The translations under genes were made by a program, and so were the position numbers. DNA of 64,000 nt from Echinarachnius parma (Eukaryota; Echinodermata; Echinoidea; Clypeasteroida; Echinarachniidae): positions 142,001 to 206,000 of the forward strand of contig JBAMJV010002997.1 of assembly GCA_037951105.1 (NCBI GenBank). Direction: 5' to 3'. Within the stretch, counting starts at the first letter, position 1. Every line of letters starts with the position of its first letter. This document shows, piece after piece, positions 12,961 through 25,645 of the stretch. The notes under the pieces are model-generated. The model did no database searches and was not told the origin of the DNA. It was given only the letters and a program-made list of their open reading frames with translations.

Positions 12961-14145
12961 TATTAGTTTCACATTTATTTCTCCCGAACTTCAGTATTTT
13001 GGGGAACAGTCCTAAATGGGTTGTAATAACACATTCTCATAATAAACCAAACCAACACACACAATTTTGGGACTTTCTGATATTTGAAAAAAATCACAAA
13101 TACATTTTGGAAAATGACAATTTTTTTTCTTCATTAAAACGTGTTTGGCATACAATGAATTCATGTTTTATGATTGGTACATATTAACAAACACACACAT
13201 ACACACACATGAATACAGACGGGAAATTAGAACATATTCAAGTCTTTCAAGAATACCTTTAAAGGATGATTAAAAGTATATTATCTGATATATAAATGAG
13301 ATCTGAATATAAACCTTGTTTTTACCCTCTCACACTTCAAAATCTTATGAGCAAGTAGCTTGCAAAAGTTTTGAACCCCGATGACTGCAATATTTTCATT
13401 AAATTAAAACGATCCGATGAAGCAATTAAATTTCTCAAATTGGCAATATGAATGCAAATTGGCATGACCCAAAAGTAGAAAATTAACTAGGCTAACTAGG
13501 CTATCTAGGTATCAAGCAGCCAATTGTAATAAACAATCAAATACTTTTCAATCATAAACAAGAAAATAAAATGTAACTTCTATCAATCATACAGATCATT
13601 ATAAAAGCATGTTGAAATCATTGAAATAGGAAGGCTACAAAAAAAGAGGAACTTTTAAGACATTCAAAATCAGTTGCCCCCTTTGTATATGAAGTATCTT
13701 GATCACATAAAATTACCATCAGTTTAACCCAATTACCTCTTCATTTTTGTCTTTCCAAAATGGGTTAAAGGATATTGATTGATATTGTTTTGTTTTTGTT
13801 GTTGTTATTTAGCTGTTTTGCATGCAGGGTCACAACTCACGATGTATAATAAGTGAGCTGCCGGTTAAATTTATGAACAGGTAAAAGTATATTCTCATGG
13901 CTAGAAACCAAGGTTGTCGGTAGCAATCTGTTGCTGGGAAAAGAGGAAGCATTATTAGTAGCCTGGTGGAGTCAGTACAGCATGTGGCACTATACAATGT
14001 TTTTTGTCTTCATATAACACTCTAGCTGCAAACTACAGATTACCTCATTTTAATTCAACCATGAAAGTATTAATTCAAGTAACATGATACATATTACGTA
14101 TCCCAGAGTAATTGATAGTGACATAAGCATATTCTCCAATAAATA

Positions 14146-14223
14146 TAAACCCGTTCCCTACAAGTTTATGAAATCTCCATAGACTTTGTACACAACCCAA
14201 TCGGTTCCCATTAAAGAATTAAA
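14146..14223 (-). mobile_element. TTAA-A element, diverged end
   Basis: AAACCCGTTCCCTACAAG followed by CATAGACTTTGTACACAACC; the right end (TTAAAGAATTAAA) has decayed. Confidence 0.6.
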
Positions 14224-14929
14224 TTTAAAATAGGAGACAGCAAGCAAAGCAGTAGGATAAAAAGAGAAAACAATTGTATTCCCGGTTATGTCTGCCTAGA
14301 AATGACAGACAATCATAATATCATATATTTAGCACTCATTGAAAAAGATAAATAGATCAGTCCTTCATCTAGATAAATCAGTCATTTATTACAACTATTT
14401 GGAGAAAATTGTTCATTTACAAGTTCTTATCAACATGATCCGCATCATACACACATTTTGCCTACAAGCTAGTGTGACTAACACACCATCTTTGGCGAAC
14501 ATTCATCAAATTAATTCCAGTAACATGATCTATGTTACTCATCGTATGGTAACTGATCAGAAAAATGAACATATTCAGCACGGAAAGTACACAAAAGAGC
14601 AAAGCTAAGATACTCCCAGGAAGTTTTAAACAGCAATGGAAGAAGGAGAAGATTTAGAAAAAAAAGTATTTGTAGCAAAATGTATGCTTGCTTTATAAAG
14701 CCTGCTTAGCAATGGTGGACACGGACATTATATCATAAACAGGAAACAAGATTGAGAGGAAATGAGAAACTTTGCAAGCAATAAGGACAATTGCCATTGT
14801 GGTTCTATTCATTTCCTCTTTAAGAATTCATTATCAGACAAGAGTGGGATGGATGGATGGACAAAAGAAAATAATTTGTTATCGGCATTGCTTGGGCAGA
14901 GTGATTTAGTTTAATAATTTCCTCTCCAT

Positions 14930-15425
14930 CCACTTCGAATTAATCCACTACTGCTGCTCTCTACCCAGGTGTATAAATGGGGACCCGGTAGGAGGTGAAA
15001 GCCTGTTATATATAATGATCTTCAAAATGCCCATAAGCAGCTTGGAAGAAATGCTCCCCAGGGAGTGAATATGGTGCACACAATGAGTTTGGACAGGCAT
15101 TGAATCTTATGAGCAAGGTAATAATAGTGTAAAGTGCTCAGAGGTCTAATATTTGGCACTATATAAATAATATGATGACACACGCAGTACCCCGGGGTAC
15201 CGTTGTACCCCGGTATCCCGCGTTGTGTAGCGCCATCTTGTGTCCACTCGAAGTACAACCGTATTGCGTTGTGCATGCAGTGCAGCGCACGATTGTATGC
15301 ACGCTATACCCACAGTACAGCCCTAAAAATTAAATAAATAATTAAACAAAATGGCGGATTTTCGTCTGGTACCCCAGGGTACCGTTTATGTCATCATATT
15401 TATAATGATAATAATAATAATAGTA
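14930..15425 (+). mobile_element. SINE-like element body, interrupted
   Basis: It shares TTAATCCACTACTGCTGCTC, ACCCAGGTGTATAAATGGGG and a GGCACTATATAAAT tail with the 51848 element. The tail is split by the foldback at 15173-15396 and resumes with ATAATGATAATAATAATAA. The tRNA-like head is not clear. Confidence 0.62.
15173..15396 (-). mobile_element. Foldback with GGTACC-rich ends, copy 1
   Basis: It runs TGATGACA to TGTCATCA, with CCCCGGGGTACC near one end and CCCCAGGGTACC near the other. It sits inside the tail of a SINE-like element. Internal CGCCATCTTGTGTCCA is shared with copies 2 and 3. Confidence 0.82.
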
Positions 15426-16499
15426 AAACAAATAGTATTATTTATTATTATTATTAAACGTTTATAGTGTGGAGCTCTGTTGAATGGGTTTAAAATTTAT
15501 TCTCAGTATGAAAGAATATATGTGCCTAGACAATGACAACAATAAATAATTTTGTCTGCATTGGTTCGGGAAATGATTGATCTTTTAATTCCCCCTTTAA
15601 TTGTTTTCTTAGATTGTAAGATAAAATGTGAGGAGAGGTAGATAAAAACCAAACATGTCTGCATTTTTTTAGGAGAATGACACATAATATCAAAAGAAAG
15701 GACAATGGCTTCTGTGGTTCTATTAATTTCCTCTCTTAGGATCCAATCACAGTTTGTGGGAGTAAATGCGGAGGAGGCAACAGCGTGGTATCGGTGGTCG
15801 AACTCCCAAGATGAAATATCTCGTCACCTGCACATTAATGTATTAAATTCATCCATTAATTAATTCCAAAATAAATATATGAGATTTCAGTCGTATAAAA
15901 TTATCATAGTAAAAGTCTCTTGGATGAACTGTGATAGCTACTACATAGACATGAGCCTGCGATCAAAACATATAAAATTTTCTTATATTAAATACATTTT
16001 TTCTTACAAAAAAAAACACATCAAAACATTTAATTATATTTTTTTCTTATGTGGTTGTATTACAAGGAAGATGGTGGGCATAGAATGAAAAAATAATCAA
16101 AGCACATATAGCGAAACCATTCATCATAATCAAAAGATTAACATTATATGCCAGACATCCTGCAAAACATACCCAAACAGTAGGTGGGTGTTACCACTCA
16201 ATTTCAATTTAATCTCAATTAGTTTCAAACACTGATTTCATTTCAACATGCATTCTCCATATACTGCAGTCCAGAACCAGTCATTGAATGGGTTAATATC
16301 TCCCTGCATGAAGAAGTGGGCGGGGAAGCAATTAATTTATATCCTGTCATTAGATTTGTCTCTGTCGCTAATCATAAAATCACATGTAGCCAATAAATAT
16401 CAAGAGGCAGATAAACCCTTCAAGGTTCCAAGATCCCAAGAGAAGCGGAAGCCATCTTTCGCTTGAGGCACACAAGGATTCCATCGAAGCACAAGTCTT

Positions 16500-16577
16500 T
16501 TAACCCGTTTCTTACAACCACCTCTTTGGCTATGTACAAAGTCTTTAGGGATTTCAGAATACTGATGGGACATTGTT
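16500..16577 (+). mobile_element. TTAA-A element, right end eroded
   Basis: TTAACCCGTTTCTTAC followed by CTATGTACAAAGTCTTTAGG and GATTTCAGAATAC; the right terminal GGGTTAA is not preserved. Confidence 0.55.
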
Positions 16578-16740
16578 GTCTAAATGGCTGGCGATGATCC
16601 TTGCCATACATTTTTTGCCTGAGAACATAACTTCTAGATGCTTGAATGTAATTTTTAATAATAATAATAATACTAATAATGCATTTATATAGCGCATTTT
16701 CCATATATAATGTTCAAAAGCGCTGTGATACAATTTCTAA

Positions 16741-16810
16741 GCACCTTTCTGTATCATCTGCGGGTCCTTCTCATACGTATAGATGTTCTGTAGCACTCGT
16801 TCCTGGTCAT
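16741..16810 (-). pseudogene. Duplicated donor part of exon W5
   Basis: This is a copy of the last 70 or so bases of W5, 160 bases away, reading like ...ERVLQNIYTYEKDPQMIQK. The donor dinucleotide corresponding to GTGCGT has become GTGCTT, still GT. The QRDPRLNE part and the acceptor are absent. It abuts a SINE-like tail (TTATATAGCGC) at 16680. Confidence 0.75.
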
Positions 16811-16904
16811 CCTACTTTACCCTAGCCAACTGAACTTCTAGATTTATTATCATTGTCATCACCATTTTCAATATTTGTTAGAAATTTGTACAAATGATAC
16901 GCAC

Positions 16905-17074
16905 CTTTCTGTATATTCTGCAGGTCCTTCTCATACGTATTGATGATCTGCAGCACTCGTTCCCGGTCGTACATTGGAAAAAGGATCTCGTTGAGCCGCG
17001 GGTCGCGCTGCTTGTCGTTCAGAAACTCAATGAGCTTTTCCACCGACAGGCCATCTAACGGACTCCCTCCTTTT
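16905..17074 (-). CDS. PLCB4: PLC-beta exon W5: last EF hands
   Basis: This 170-base exon has one base finishing the isoleucine, 56 codons and one base of a split glutamate. It encodes KGGSPLDGLSVEKLIEFLND, KQRDPRLNEILFPMYD and RERVLQIINTYEKDLQNIQK. The QRDPRLNE block is a hallmark of PLC-beta just before the X domain. Acceptor is CCCTTGCAG; the donor is AGAAAG/GTGCGT, a weaker match than the other donors but still GT. Partial copies flank it on both sides: donor side at 16741-16810, acceptor side near 17155-17205 and 17597-17682. Confidence 0.96.
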
Positions 17075-17596
17075 CTGCAAGGGCGAAAAAAGGAAATCAT
17101 CAAATAGGCAACAGTTTGTAACAAACATATCTAAATCTATCTTGCTCATTGGGATAAATTGTCCATGGACTGACGTTCTGATGGATTTGTTCCACTTCTG
17201 CTAAACTACAAAATAAAAATGTAACAAACACAATATGGACCTCCGATATTGAATGACTTGTTTAAATTCTCCTTTTAGATAGAAGTACAAAGAATAGCGT
17301 GTTATATAAGTCCATGAACTGTGAACATTTGTTGGTGAAGTCAAAGAAAATTAGACAGGATCGAATCCGAAAATAGGAAAGATCTAGTAATCCATCCAAG
17401 ACTATTTAATTTAGGTACAACAAGCATTCTCTACAGACCCCAGCTGGAGTATTTGGGAGTCTCAAGAGAAAAATGCATGACATGGTATTAAGCTCAAGTG
17501 TTCCAAAGTCTGAAACTCTGCTTGATATTCTTCTCTTTGCAAAGAAAGCAAATATTATTTTCTTTGTACAGATTCATCAAATTGGAAAGAAAATTA

Positions 17597-17682
17597 ACAA
17601 GCAGAATTCAGCAAACTCATTGAACTATGTAAGCTTTTCCACCAACATGCCTTCTTGATGGATTGTCTCCCCTTCTGCATAG
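17597..17682 (-). pseudogene. Decayed acceptor-side copy of exon W5
   Basis: On the plus strand it matches the acceptor half of W5 through GCTTTTCCACC, a diverged middle, CCTTCTGCA and AATTCATCAAATCG. Substitutions and small indels break the frame. A second, weaker copy seems to lie at about 17155-17205 (ATGGATTTGTTCCACTTCTG). Confidence 0.58.
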
Positions 17683-18409
17683 GAATTCAAGACAGAAATA
17701 AAGTAATTCATCAAATCGTGAATTGCTTCTTATCAGGCAAAAATTTTCTTAATAAATCAAGTTTGTTTGGGGGGGGGGGGGAAGGAAGGGAAGAAGGAAT
17801 ATGACTCAAACATAGAACTTAGAAGATGCTTAAAGTGAAATAAAAAATGATATTTGTGAACTGATAAGTTTTGCAGGGTTGGTGGAATGATATGTAAAGG
17901 CTAATATGTACATGTCAATCTTTATCAAATTGGCATACTTGCAGTGGAATATCATTCATTGAACAACAGACATATTGCCTCAAAGGTATTACTTAATGTG
18001 GATGAATTAGTAAATTGAATAGATTTGTAACATTATGGACATTCATGAATAGTGTTTGGTACATGTGTAGATGTAATTTGATCATTGTTTTATGGTGTTT
18101 AACCTGTTTTCAATTTGATTCTGAAATCACACTAGTTAGAGTTAATACAGGGCCCACCAGGTTCCTGTACGCTATAAGTTACCACAATTGTATGAATTAA
18201 ACAAAACAAAAATAACTAAGTGGACAATAATAATTTACTTAAACTCAAGCTTAGAATTAAATCCTGATGCAAACCTAGCTATTACATTGCAAAGAGGAGA
18301 ACAAGCTTAAAATGATTACATTTGTGTGAATAACCAGAAGGCCCGAATTGTTGCACACAGGTGGGACAGTGCCTCGCTCACAGAGCGGTTAATAAATTGT
18401 GACGCCGGC

Positions 18410-18850
18410 TCACTTCCAAAGAAACTAACATCTTGAAATGTGATTCCACGAATTGTAAGGACAATCGTGGGTGCAGACCACTCATTTGAAAACACAAATT
18501 TAACAAAAACATGCACATCTACTTCTTGAAATGTAATTCCACGAATTGTAAGGATAATTGTTAGTGAAGATAACTCATTTGAAAACCCAGATACTTCCAT
18601 AATATTGAAACAAAAAAACACACAATTACTTCTTGAAATGTGATTCCACAAATTGTACAGGACAATTGTGGTGCACATCACTCATTTGATATAACACAAA
18701 TTTAAGGTACTTTCATAAATTTTAAAACAAAACAAAAACACACACATTTACTTCTTGAAATGTGATTCCAAGCATTGTAAGCACAATTGTCAGTGCAGAT
18801 CACTCATTTGAAAACCCCAATTTAAGGTACTTTCATGAAGTTGAAGAGAA
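18410..18850. repeat. Tandem array, about 100-120-base unit
   Basis: Four units with CTTGAAATGTGATTCCA, AATTGTAAGGACAAT and CACTCATTTGAAAAC. Confidence 0.82.
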
Positions 18851-19659
18851 AAAAAACATGCACAATTTCTCTGCAAGTAAGTCAAGCAACAATTCTCAAG
18901 TATATTTTTTGTACGTGAAGACAGGGAGAAAACAGGAAAATATAAGGGGAAGAAAAGATATAAAATAAGACGGACACAAAATAATAGAAGGCACTGATGA
19001 AGACTATCAGCCACCTAATCGAAAATCTCTCTGAACCACGCAAAAACCTGCCAAGTGGTTATCAGAATGCTACTTTATTTCTCCTGCCTAATCCAGACCC
19101 TGCCAATGCCATTTCAAAATGTCACCGTCATTAAACTCGTCTGGAAGCTAAAATCCTGTGAATAATGAGTCCCTTTACACCAATACTTAGCAGCAGGAAA
19201 TGTTGTGTGGGTGAGCTCTGGATCCTAGTGTTTTCAGATGAACAAAGACAGCTCTTAATCCATCAAGGTACTTCTCCACCCCCTCCCTCAAATGTGTGGT
19301 TAGGTACTTTTTTAGGAGTCTTTTAATTCATAACATTTATTACCGTCATTATATTGATTTCATACATTTTCTTGCCACTATTCTCCTTGAAAGAAAAAAA
19401 AAAGCATGAATGTCTCTATAAGCAGAGTCATGTTTTTTTTTCTTCCTGTTATTAATGTACTCAGTTTCCCAGCTTTGTATTTTATGTTTTATTAATGGGG
19501 TTTCAAGATGGCCACTGACTACTCTGAACACATCAAAGATGATCGTTAGCTTATCTGTGGTTTAGTATTTTTTGAGGAGTCTTACAATTTATGTTGAGTT
19601 TCAAAAAGAAAGAGAACATTACTATTATTATTATTAAAGTCATGCATATAGTTTTGTTC

Positions 19660-19992
19660 ATATTAATGGTTGATAAAATGTGAATATCTGTGATCTGATA
19701 TGTCTACTAAGTATTGTGTGAAAATTAAATGGATGTTTTACGGCAGAGTATAATGAGCAGAATTGCAAATTGATATTCGCAAACTCATTACACTGACTTT
19801 GTACAGTTATAACATTCCAGTGGATGATTACACATCCAAACACTTCAACATAAAATATCTTTTACAAAAGGGGAATTTGTCAAACCAAAACCAGTTCCAA
19901 GCTTCCATTGGTAATACAAATACAACAATGCATGAGAGAACAAGAGTTCTGAGAAAGTTTGGAGGATTTGTACAATGTTACTAGATCCCTTT
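19660..19992. mobile_element. Element with AAAGGGATCTAGTAAC ends, copy 2, left end lost
   Basis: The right end GTTACTAGATCCCTTT and the body (CAAAACCAGTTCCA, AATACAACAATGCATGAG) match copy 1. A third fragment with only the left 85 bases is at 34658-34741. Confidence 0.65.
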
Positions 19993-21557
19993 ATTAAGTC
20001 ATATACTGTTCTGTTTATCAATGCAATATATATTTTTATCAGCTTTCTAATGGACTCATTCAGAGAAAATCTTTGAATTGGCAACAAATCCTACCACTGA
20101 GTTTCAAAATGGCTAGACTGTTCTAAGCCTACCAAGGATAATGTATACATGTGCATGGTTTGGTAAGGGTCATTTTTTTAGTGTTTCAGAAGAAATGTCA
20201 CAAACTTGTCTTATTCAACAGAGTCTTTTATTGTTGTTTTTCAGCAATATTATTAGATTAAAATGAGCAAAGAAATGTGTCTTTGCATTTGCTAGGAATC
20301 AAATCTAAGACTTTCAAATTGTGTCAAGAGGCATTGAAGAATATTTGATTTAGTAGATAAAATACATTCTCCATAGACCCCAGCCTAACTATTGTTTTTT
20401 TCCAGTCCAGGACCCCGCTGCAGAAAGAGTTGCAATTAATTGCAAGTCAGAAAATATGCACATTTGAACCAATCAGATTTGCACGTTACATCCCATAATA
20501 TTGCTTGCACTTAGTTTCAATGTATAATAGATTGCAACTCTACCTGCACCGGGGCCCTAGACTGCTCATTTTGTCCCTGTACAGTTGTACACCTTTGGCT
20601 ACTGTCATTCACAACAAAATAGATGTGGCAATAATATTATTGTGAAGATTTAATGAGCTCCAGTCTATGTAGGATACGTTAAACATTATAAATAAAAGAA
20701 TATGTTCATGATTGAATTCCCTTGATGATTACGAGGACAAAAATGGCAAGATAATTCTTTGGCTTGGGATAAGATGAAGTTAGCTTACGCTGAATGTTTA
20801 GAACAAATGACTATTTGTGTAATTGATGCATGCCTTCAAGATAACTGTCATGTATAAACTGACAAGAAAAATCTTTTTCTCCAGACTAAGCCCAAGGACA
20901 TGTGGTGAAAATTTAATGTGGTAAGATGTATGTAGGTTGTTATGTATGTTGAACGGGTAAAATAAAGACAATGTGCACAATTTTGAATTGTCTCGAGGAT
21001 AACTGTCAAACAATAAAATGTGGCAAGTATACTTTGCATCTTTTGAAATGATTCTCAAACTGGTACATCCGTTGAAGTTTTAATGCGGTAGGATTTATGT
21101 AGGTTATGTTGAACGGGTACAATAAAAACGATTTGCATTATTGATCGATATGTCTTAGGGATAGTATAAAACAATGATGATGCAGCTTAAAGTTGGATAT
21201 CCGGTTTAAATTTCTCAGATCTATGAAGGATAAACGAAGAACAAGAAATATTTGCATATTTAATATGTCTGGAGGATTCAGTAAAAAATTGAAAATGGAT
21301 ATAAAATGCTTTGCCTTGGGAGTATGATCAAATGCACACTTACAAAATATGCTGAACAGTAAGACAATTTGCATTTATAACTGATATACAGTAAATGCCT
21401 TGAGCATTGACAGTGGCAATCTTTGTCTTGGAATAATTCTGAAACTTTGACGTCATGATATAAGCCAATCGGATCAAGGGAGGATGTGCTGAACAAGAAT
21501 GATTTGCATAATTGATATGAATTGTGGATCCTGACTAAATAGAATGTTGCATGTATA

Positions 21558-21870
21558 TTCTTTGTCTTTCTATGAAAAAAAAGACAAATGTTCTTTGTCT
21601 TTTCAGCATAAAAGAAGAATGTTCTTTGTCTTTCTACTAGAAAAAAAGATCTTTGTCTTTCTAGAAAAAATAAAGTTCTTTGCCTTTTCAGCATAAAAGA
21701 AGAATGTTCGTTGTCTTTCTAGAAAAGATGAAATTTTCTTTGTCTTTCTATTAACAAGGACAAATATTCTTTGTCTTTCTAGAAAAAGAAAAATGTTCTT
21801 TGTCTTTTTAGAAAAAAATAAGAAAATTTTCTTTGTCTTTCTAGAAAGAAAAAAAAATGTCTTTGTCTTT
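21558..21870. repeat. Short tandem array with CTTTGTCTTTCTAG core
   Basis: About ten units of 20-45 bases, each TTCTTTGTCTTTCTAG plus an A-rich linker. The minus-strand frames reading ERQRTFF are repeat translation, not a gene. Confidence 0.88.
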
Positions 21871-22215
21871 GAATGATGCTCAAGTGTGAGGGCGGATGTA
21901 AGCAGGTAAGACCCAGGGTGGGGTATGTTGAACAAAACTCTTTATTTTCCATAACTGATATGTCTTAAGGATAACTGTCAAATAATGGAAGTAACAATAT
22001 TTGTCTCAGAATGGTGCTGCAAATGTGGCATCCTATCAGAGTTGTTCTGATCCGATTTTCATAATTTATAAGTTTTGAAGATAAACTGTCAAACACGGTC
22101 AGTGCATTGCTGGAACATTGTTGTCCTCAAACGAGTGTGACATCCGGTTTAAAGGGTCGGATCAATGTACATTGTAGATTATGCCGATTCTTGCTGAACA
22201 AAAATGATTTGCATA

Positions 22216-22302
22216 ATGTACCCATTCCCTTTGAGATTCTGGAATCCCCATAGACTTTGTACATACATGTAGCTCACCCGGCTCCTATAGGCATTTTGTT
22301 AA
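22216..22302 (-). mobile_element. TTAA-A element with small internal insertion
   Basis: GTACCCATTCCCTTTGAG, then CCCATAGACTTTGTACATAC, CACCCGGCTCCTATAGGC and TTAA. It is about 7 bases longer than the consensus. Confidence 0.6.
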
Positions 22303-22696
22303 TACTGTCTTGTTAATATTGCAAAACAATGAATATGGAAAGACGATTCTTTGTGGACTAGCGCTGAAAGAGTGACATCCGGTGTAAGCAGCTAAGATCC
22401 CGGTAGAGTATGTTGAACAAGAATTTTGTCTACAGTATAATTGATATGTCTTGAGGATATATATTGCCAATCAATGACAGTGATCAGAACATATGTTGGC
22501 CTTCAAACAAGTCTTACACCTGGTCTAAAGGGTCAGATCAAGGATTTTTTGAAACTCATCCAAAGCAGTGCCTCCAGGTACAATAAGGATAATAAAAGGA
22601 TTGGTGAATCTATTTAACACAGACGGCTCTAATATAACCATGAATTATTCACAATAAAATCTTCTTAAGATCCCCTTCAAGGAAAACAAATCTAAA

Positions 22697-22918
22697 GCCC
22701 GGCGCAGACAGAGCCGACTCGACCCAATCCGACTGGTTTTCAGTCAGGCTAGAGTCAGTTTCACTCAGTCGGAGCCGATGCAACATGTTTGAATCAGCCT
22801 CGAATGACCTCCGACTGGCACTTGACTGGAAAAACCGGAGTCCTGAGGCAGCGCATACTGAGTTAATCAGGCTGAAAACCAGTCGGATCGGGTCGAGTCG
22901 GCTCTGTCTGCGCCGGGC
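22697..22918. mobile_element. Foldback element with about 48-base inverted ends
   Basis: The ends GCCCGGCGCAGACAGAGCCG and CGGCTCTGTCTGCGCCGGGC are perfect complements over 20 bases, and pairing continues through GACTCGACCC.AATCCGACTGG with few mismatches. The element is 222 bases and GC-rich compared with its surroundings. Confidence 0.82.
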
Positions 22919-23167
22919 ATAACTTGTCTTGATATGATTCTCACCTTGATCTTAGTTCAACTCTGAAGATCCGCTCCAAGATTGCCTTAAATTTTGACTT
23001 GTTCCCATCTAGATTTTGACATTTTAAAATAAAGGGCCCACCAGGTTGTAGTAGACAGTTGGTCTTTGATTGGGTTACATAATACATATTTTCTTGTCGT
23101 AGCATGACCTTCAATTTGAAGTTAGAGTATATTTATGTGATCAAATCTAAGATAATCTGGTTACCTT

Positions 23168-23549
23168 AAAGGGATCTAGTAACTTTGTTGACATGTGCAA
23201 AAAGTGATGAATGGTTGATGCAATGTATATTGTTGTTATCTCATATGTCCACAGGGTATTGTGTGAAAATTTCAAGTCAAATGAACATTGCATGGCCAAG
23301 TAATGAGCGAAAATGCAAAGTGATATTCACTAACTCACTGCACTCACTTTGTACACAGTTTCAAAACTCCACCGGAGTGTTTCTTATCTGAATATTTTGA
23401 TCGTACATATCTTTGTAACAAAAGGGAAATTTGAAAAACCAAAACCTGTCCCATGATTTTATTGTTAATACGAATACAACAAGGTATGAGGGAATCGCTA
23501 GAATTAAAAATTTATTTTGAGGATTTGGACAATGTTACTAAGTCCCTTT
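23168..23549. mobile_element. Element with AAAGGGATCTAGTAAC ends, copy 1
   Basis: 382 bases between AAAGGGATCTAGTAAC and GTTACTAAGTCCCTTT, near-complementary ends. The internal sequence is shared with 19660-19992 (ATTGTGTGAAAATT, GGATTTGGACAATGTTACT). Confidence 0.7.
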
Positions 23550-24459
23550 CAGGTGATCTTAAAGTTAGCCTTCGGATCTACTCTAAAGATCAGCAGAATG
23601 TGTTTTATATTGCTAAATATGTACATACAATTATTTCAGGAATAATTTAAAATAACAAACATATTGTGCATGCCATGAGACAGGGGCGTCGATCACGGGG
23701 GGGATGGGGGGGGGGATATATCCCCCCCCAATATTTCAGGTGGGGGGGATGGCCTGTATTATCATCCCCCCCCCCCCCAATATTTGGGGTTAAAAATATA
23801 TATAATAACATTAAAATTAAGAAGCATTGCCCCCTCTCATAAATGGAAGTTGTTACTATATAGTCTTCTTTAGACCACTTTTTGATAATGCTTAACAGCC
23901 CAGATCCAAAATCTTCCGGGGCTGCGCCCCTGGAACCCCCATTAAGGTTATTTGACCCAGTCCCAGCCCTGTACTCATTACATAGTTTTATTCAGGACTT
24001 CTCTCTTGGCAAACTTTCAGGCAATCCTGGCCCACTGTGCGTCTGCGCTTCGCTCACTAGAATTGAGCTAACTATTCAATAGATAGTTAATTGTATTTCT
24101 GGATATTACAAATCCCAAAGCTTCCGGGGGCTTCGCCCCCTGGACCCCCAATAAGCTTTCCAATGTGGGTATCCCTTGACTTATTCTATTCATGGTTCCA
24201 TCAGGATGATTGCAATTGACAGTATTTATCTATCAGACTAAAATTCATCCATACTTGGACAGTGCCCTCATCATTATATAGCAGGAGCTTGCAATGTGCA
24301 CTTAATAATCTTCAAATCTCTAAACGGCTCAATCAAAAGCCAATTAACTAAAGAATAGTTAACTCTATTTTACATATAGACAACATATTCATATCTGGAT
24401 ATTACAAATCCCAAAGCTTCTGGGGGCTCCACCCCTTGGATAATTTTGAAAGAATACTA

Positions 24460-25070
24460 CCATGATACATGTGTGTTATTCAATGCACTAACTCTACATC
24501 TTTATATTGTTATTTAAGTTAAGTAATATTAATATAACTGTCTGTTTGCACCTGTTGAGAGAGAAATGTATTATATGGGATAGATCTTATAATCTCATGC
24601 TCTAATATCATTTTAATAGAAAACCACCACTAAACACATGCATTATTCAATGCACTAACTCTACATCTTCAGCTGATTATTAGAATAAAGTAATATTAAT
24701 ATTAATAACTCTATGAAACACAGATGACACCTGTTTACAGAGAAACTTAAATGTGATATATTGTATAATCTCATGAGCATCTGTTAAGATAACATCTAAG
24801 ATTTAAAAGAATACAACCACAGGATACATGTATTATTCAATGCATTAACTCTACATGTTCAGCTGATTATTTTCACATACTTGGGTTATTGTATTAAAGT
24901 AGTGTAAGATCTGTTTTTACAACAACAACAACAACATTTCTTAGGGAGATCTCAAATTTGATCTCAAATTGTACTCTGAAGAACAACACTAGATCAATTT
25001 TTAAAAATACCCTTTTAGGTTACATACTATACTTAGTGTAACAACTTCATATCTTCAGCTGATGTTACAT
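24460..25070. repeat. Diverged tandem repeats, about 180-base unit
   Basis: Three units share TTATTCAATGCACTAACTCT, CATCTTCAGCTGATTAT and AATCTCATG. A separate short motif, CTTCCGGGGGCTTCGCCCCC, occurs at 24120 and in variants at 23915 and 24416. Confidence 0.65.
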
Positions 25071-25387
25071 AAATACAGTAGAACCTATATTAGTGGCCAC
25101 CTGTCTATAGCAGCCAACCTGCCAAAAGTGGCCTTTTTTATATTGTAGGTAAATAGCTTCGCATAAGCTTAAAAAGCCATTCACAAATGTCTGCACAATA
25201 TTTTACGTTTAATGTTTGGCAGTAAAATAGTCTTAATGTATGCATCTTTAATACCATGTTGAATTGTATCATTGATTAAGAATAACTTAAATCTTAGTCC
25301 TACTTTCAATTTGTGAAACATCGTTAGTAGAAGGTAAAAGGAAATAAAGACCCAGATATATCTGAAGAGGAGAGAAAGGGAGAGAGA

Positions 25388-25645
25388 GATGGGTTGGGTT
25401 AGGGAGGTGGGGAGAGATGGGCTGGGTTAGGGAGGTGGGGAGAGATGGGTTGGGTTAGGGAGGTGGGGAGAGATGGGTTGGGTTAGGGAGGTGGGGAGAG
25501 ATGGGTTGGGTTAGGGAGGTGGGGAGAGATGGGTTGGGTTAGGGAGGTGGGGAGAGATGGGTTGGGTTAGGGAGGTGGGGAGAGATGGGTTGGGTTAGGG
25601 AGGTGGGGAGAGATGGGTTGGGTTAGGGAGGTGGGGAGAGATGGG
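25388..25645. repeat. 28-base G-rich minisatellite with GGGTTAGGG
   Basis: Nine near-identical units of GGGTTGGGTTAGGGAGGTGG plus GGAGAGAT. Each unit has four or more G runs, so quadruplex formation on the plus strand is plausible. A diverged GGAG-rich tract continues to about 25870. Confidence 0.92.

Larger units (their letters stand above)
20800..22560. repeat. Diverged tandem array, about 150-base unit
   Basis: Recurrent motifs are TTGAACAAGAATGATTTGCA, TTGATATGTCTTGAGGATAA, CTGTCAAACAATG and TGACATCCGGTTTAA. At least seven units are recognisable; a TTAA-A element and a short-period array are embedded. Confidence 0.72.

Noticed and set aside
21278-21935. Frames rich in ERQRTFF and KTKNIF
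   Set aside because: Translation of the CTTTGTCTTTCTAG tandem array.
25388-25645. Regular 28-base repeats resembling a CRISPR array
   Set aside because: The units are contiguous with no unique spacers, and the setting is a eukaryotic intron.
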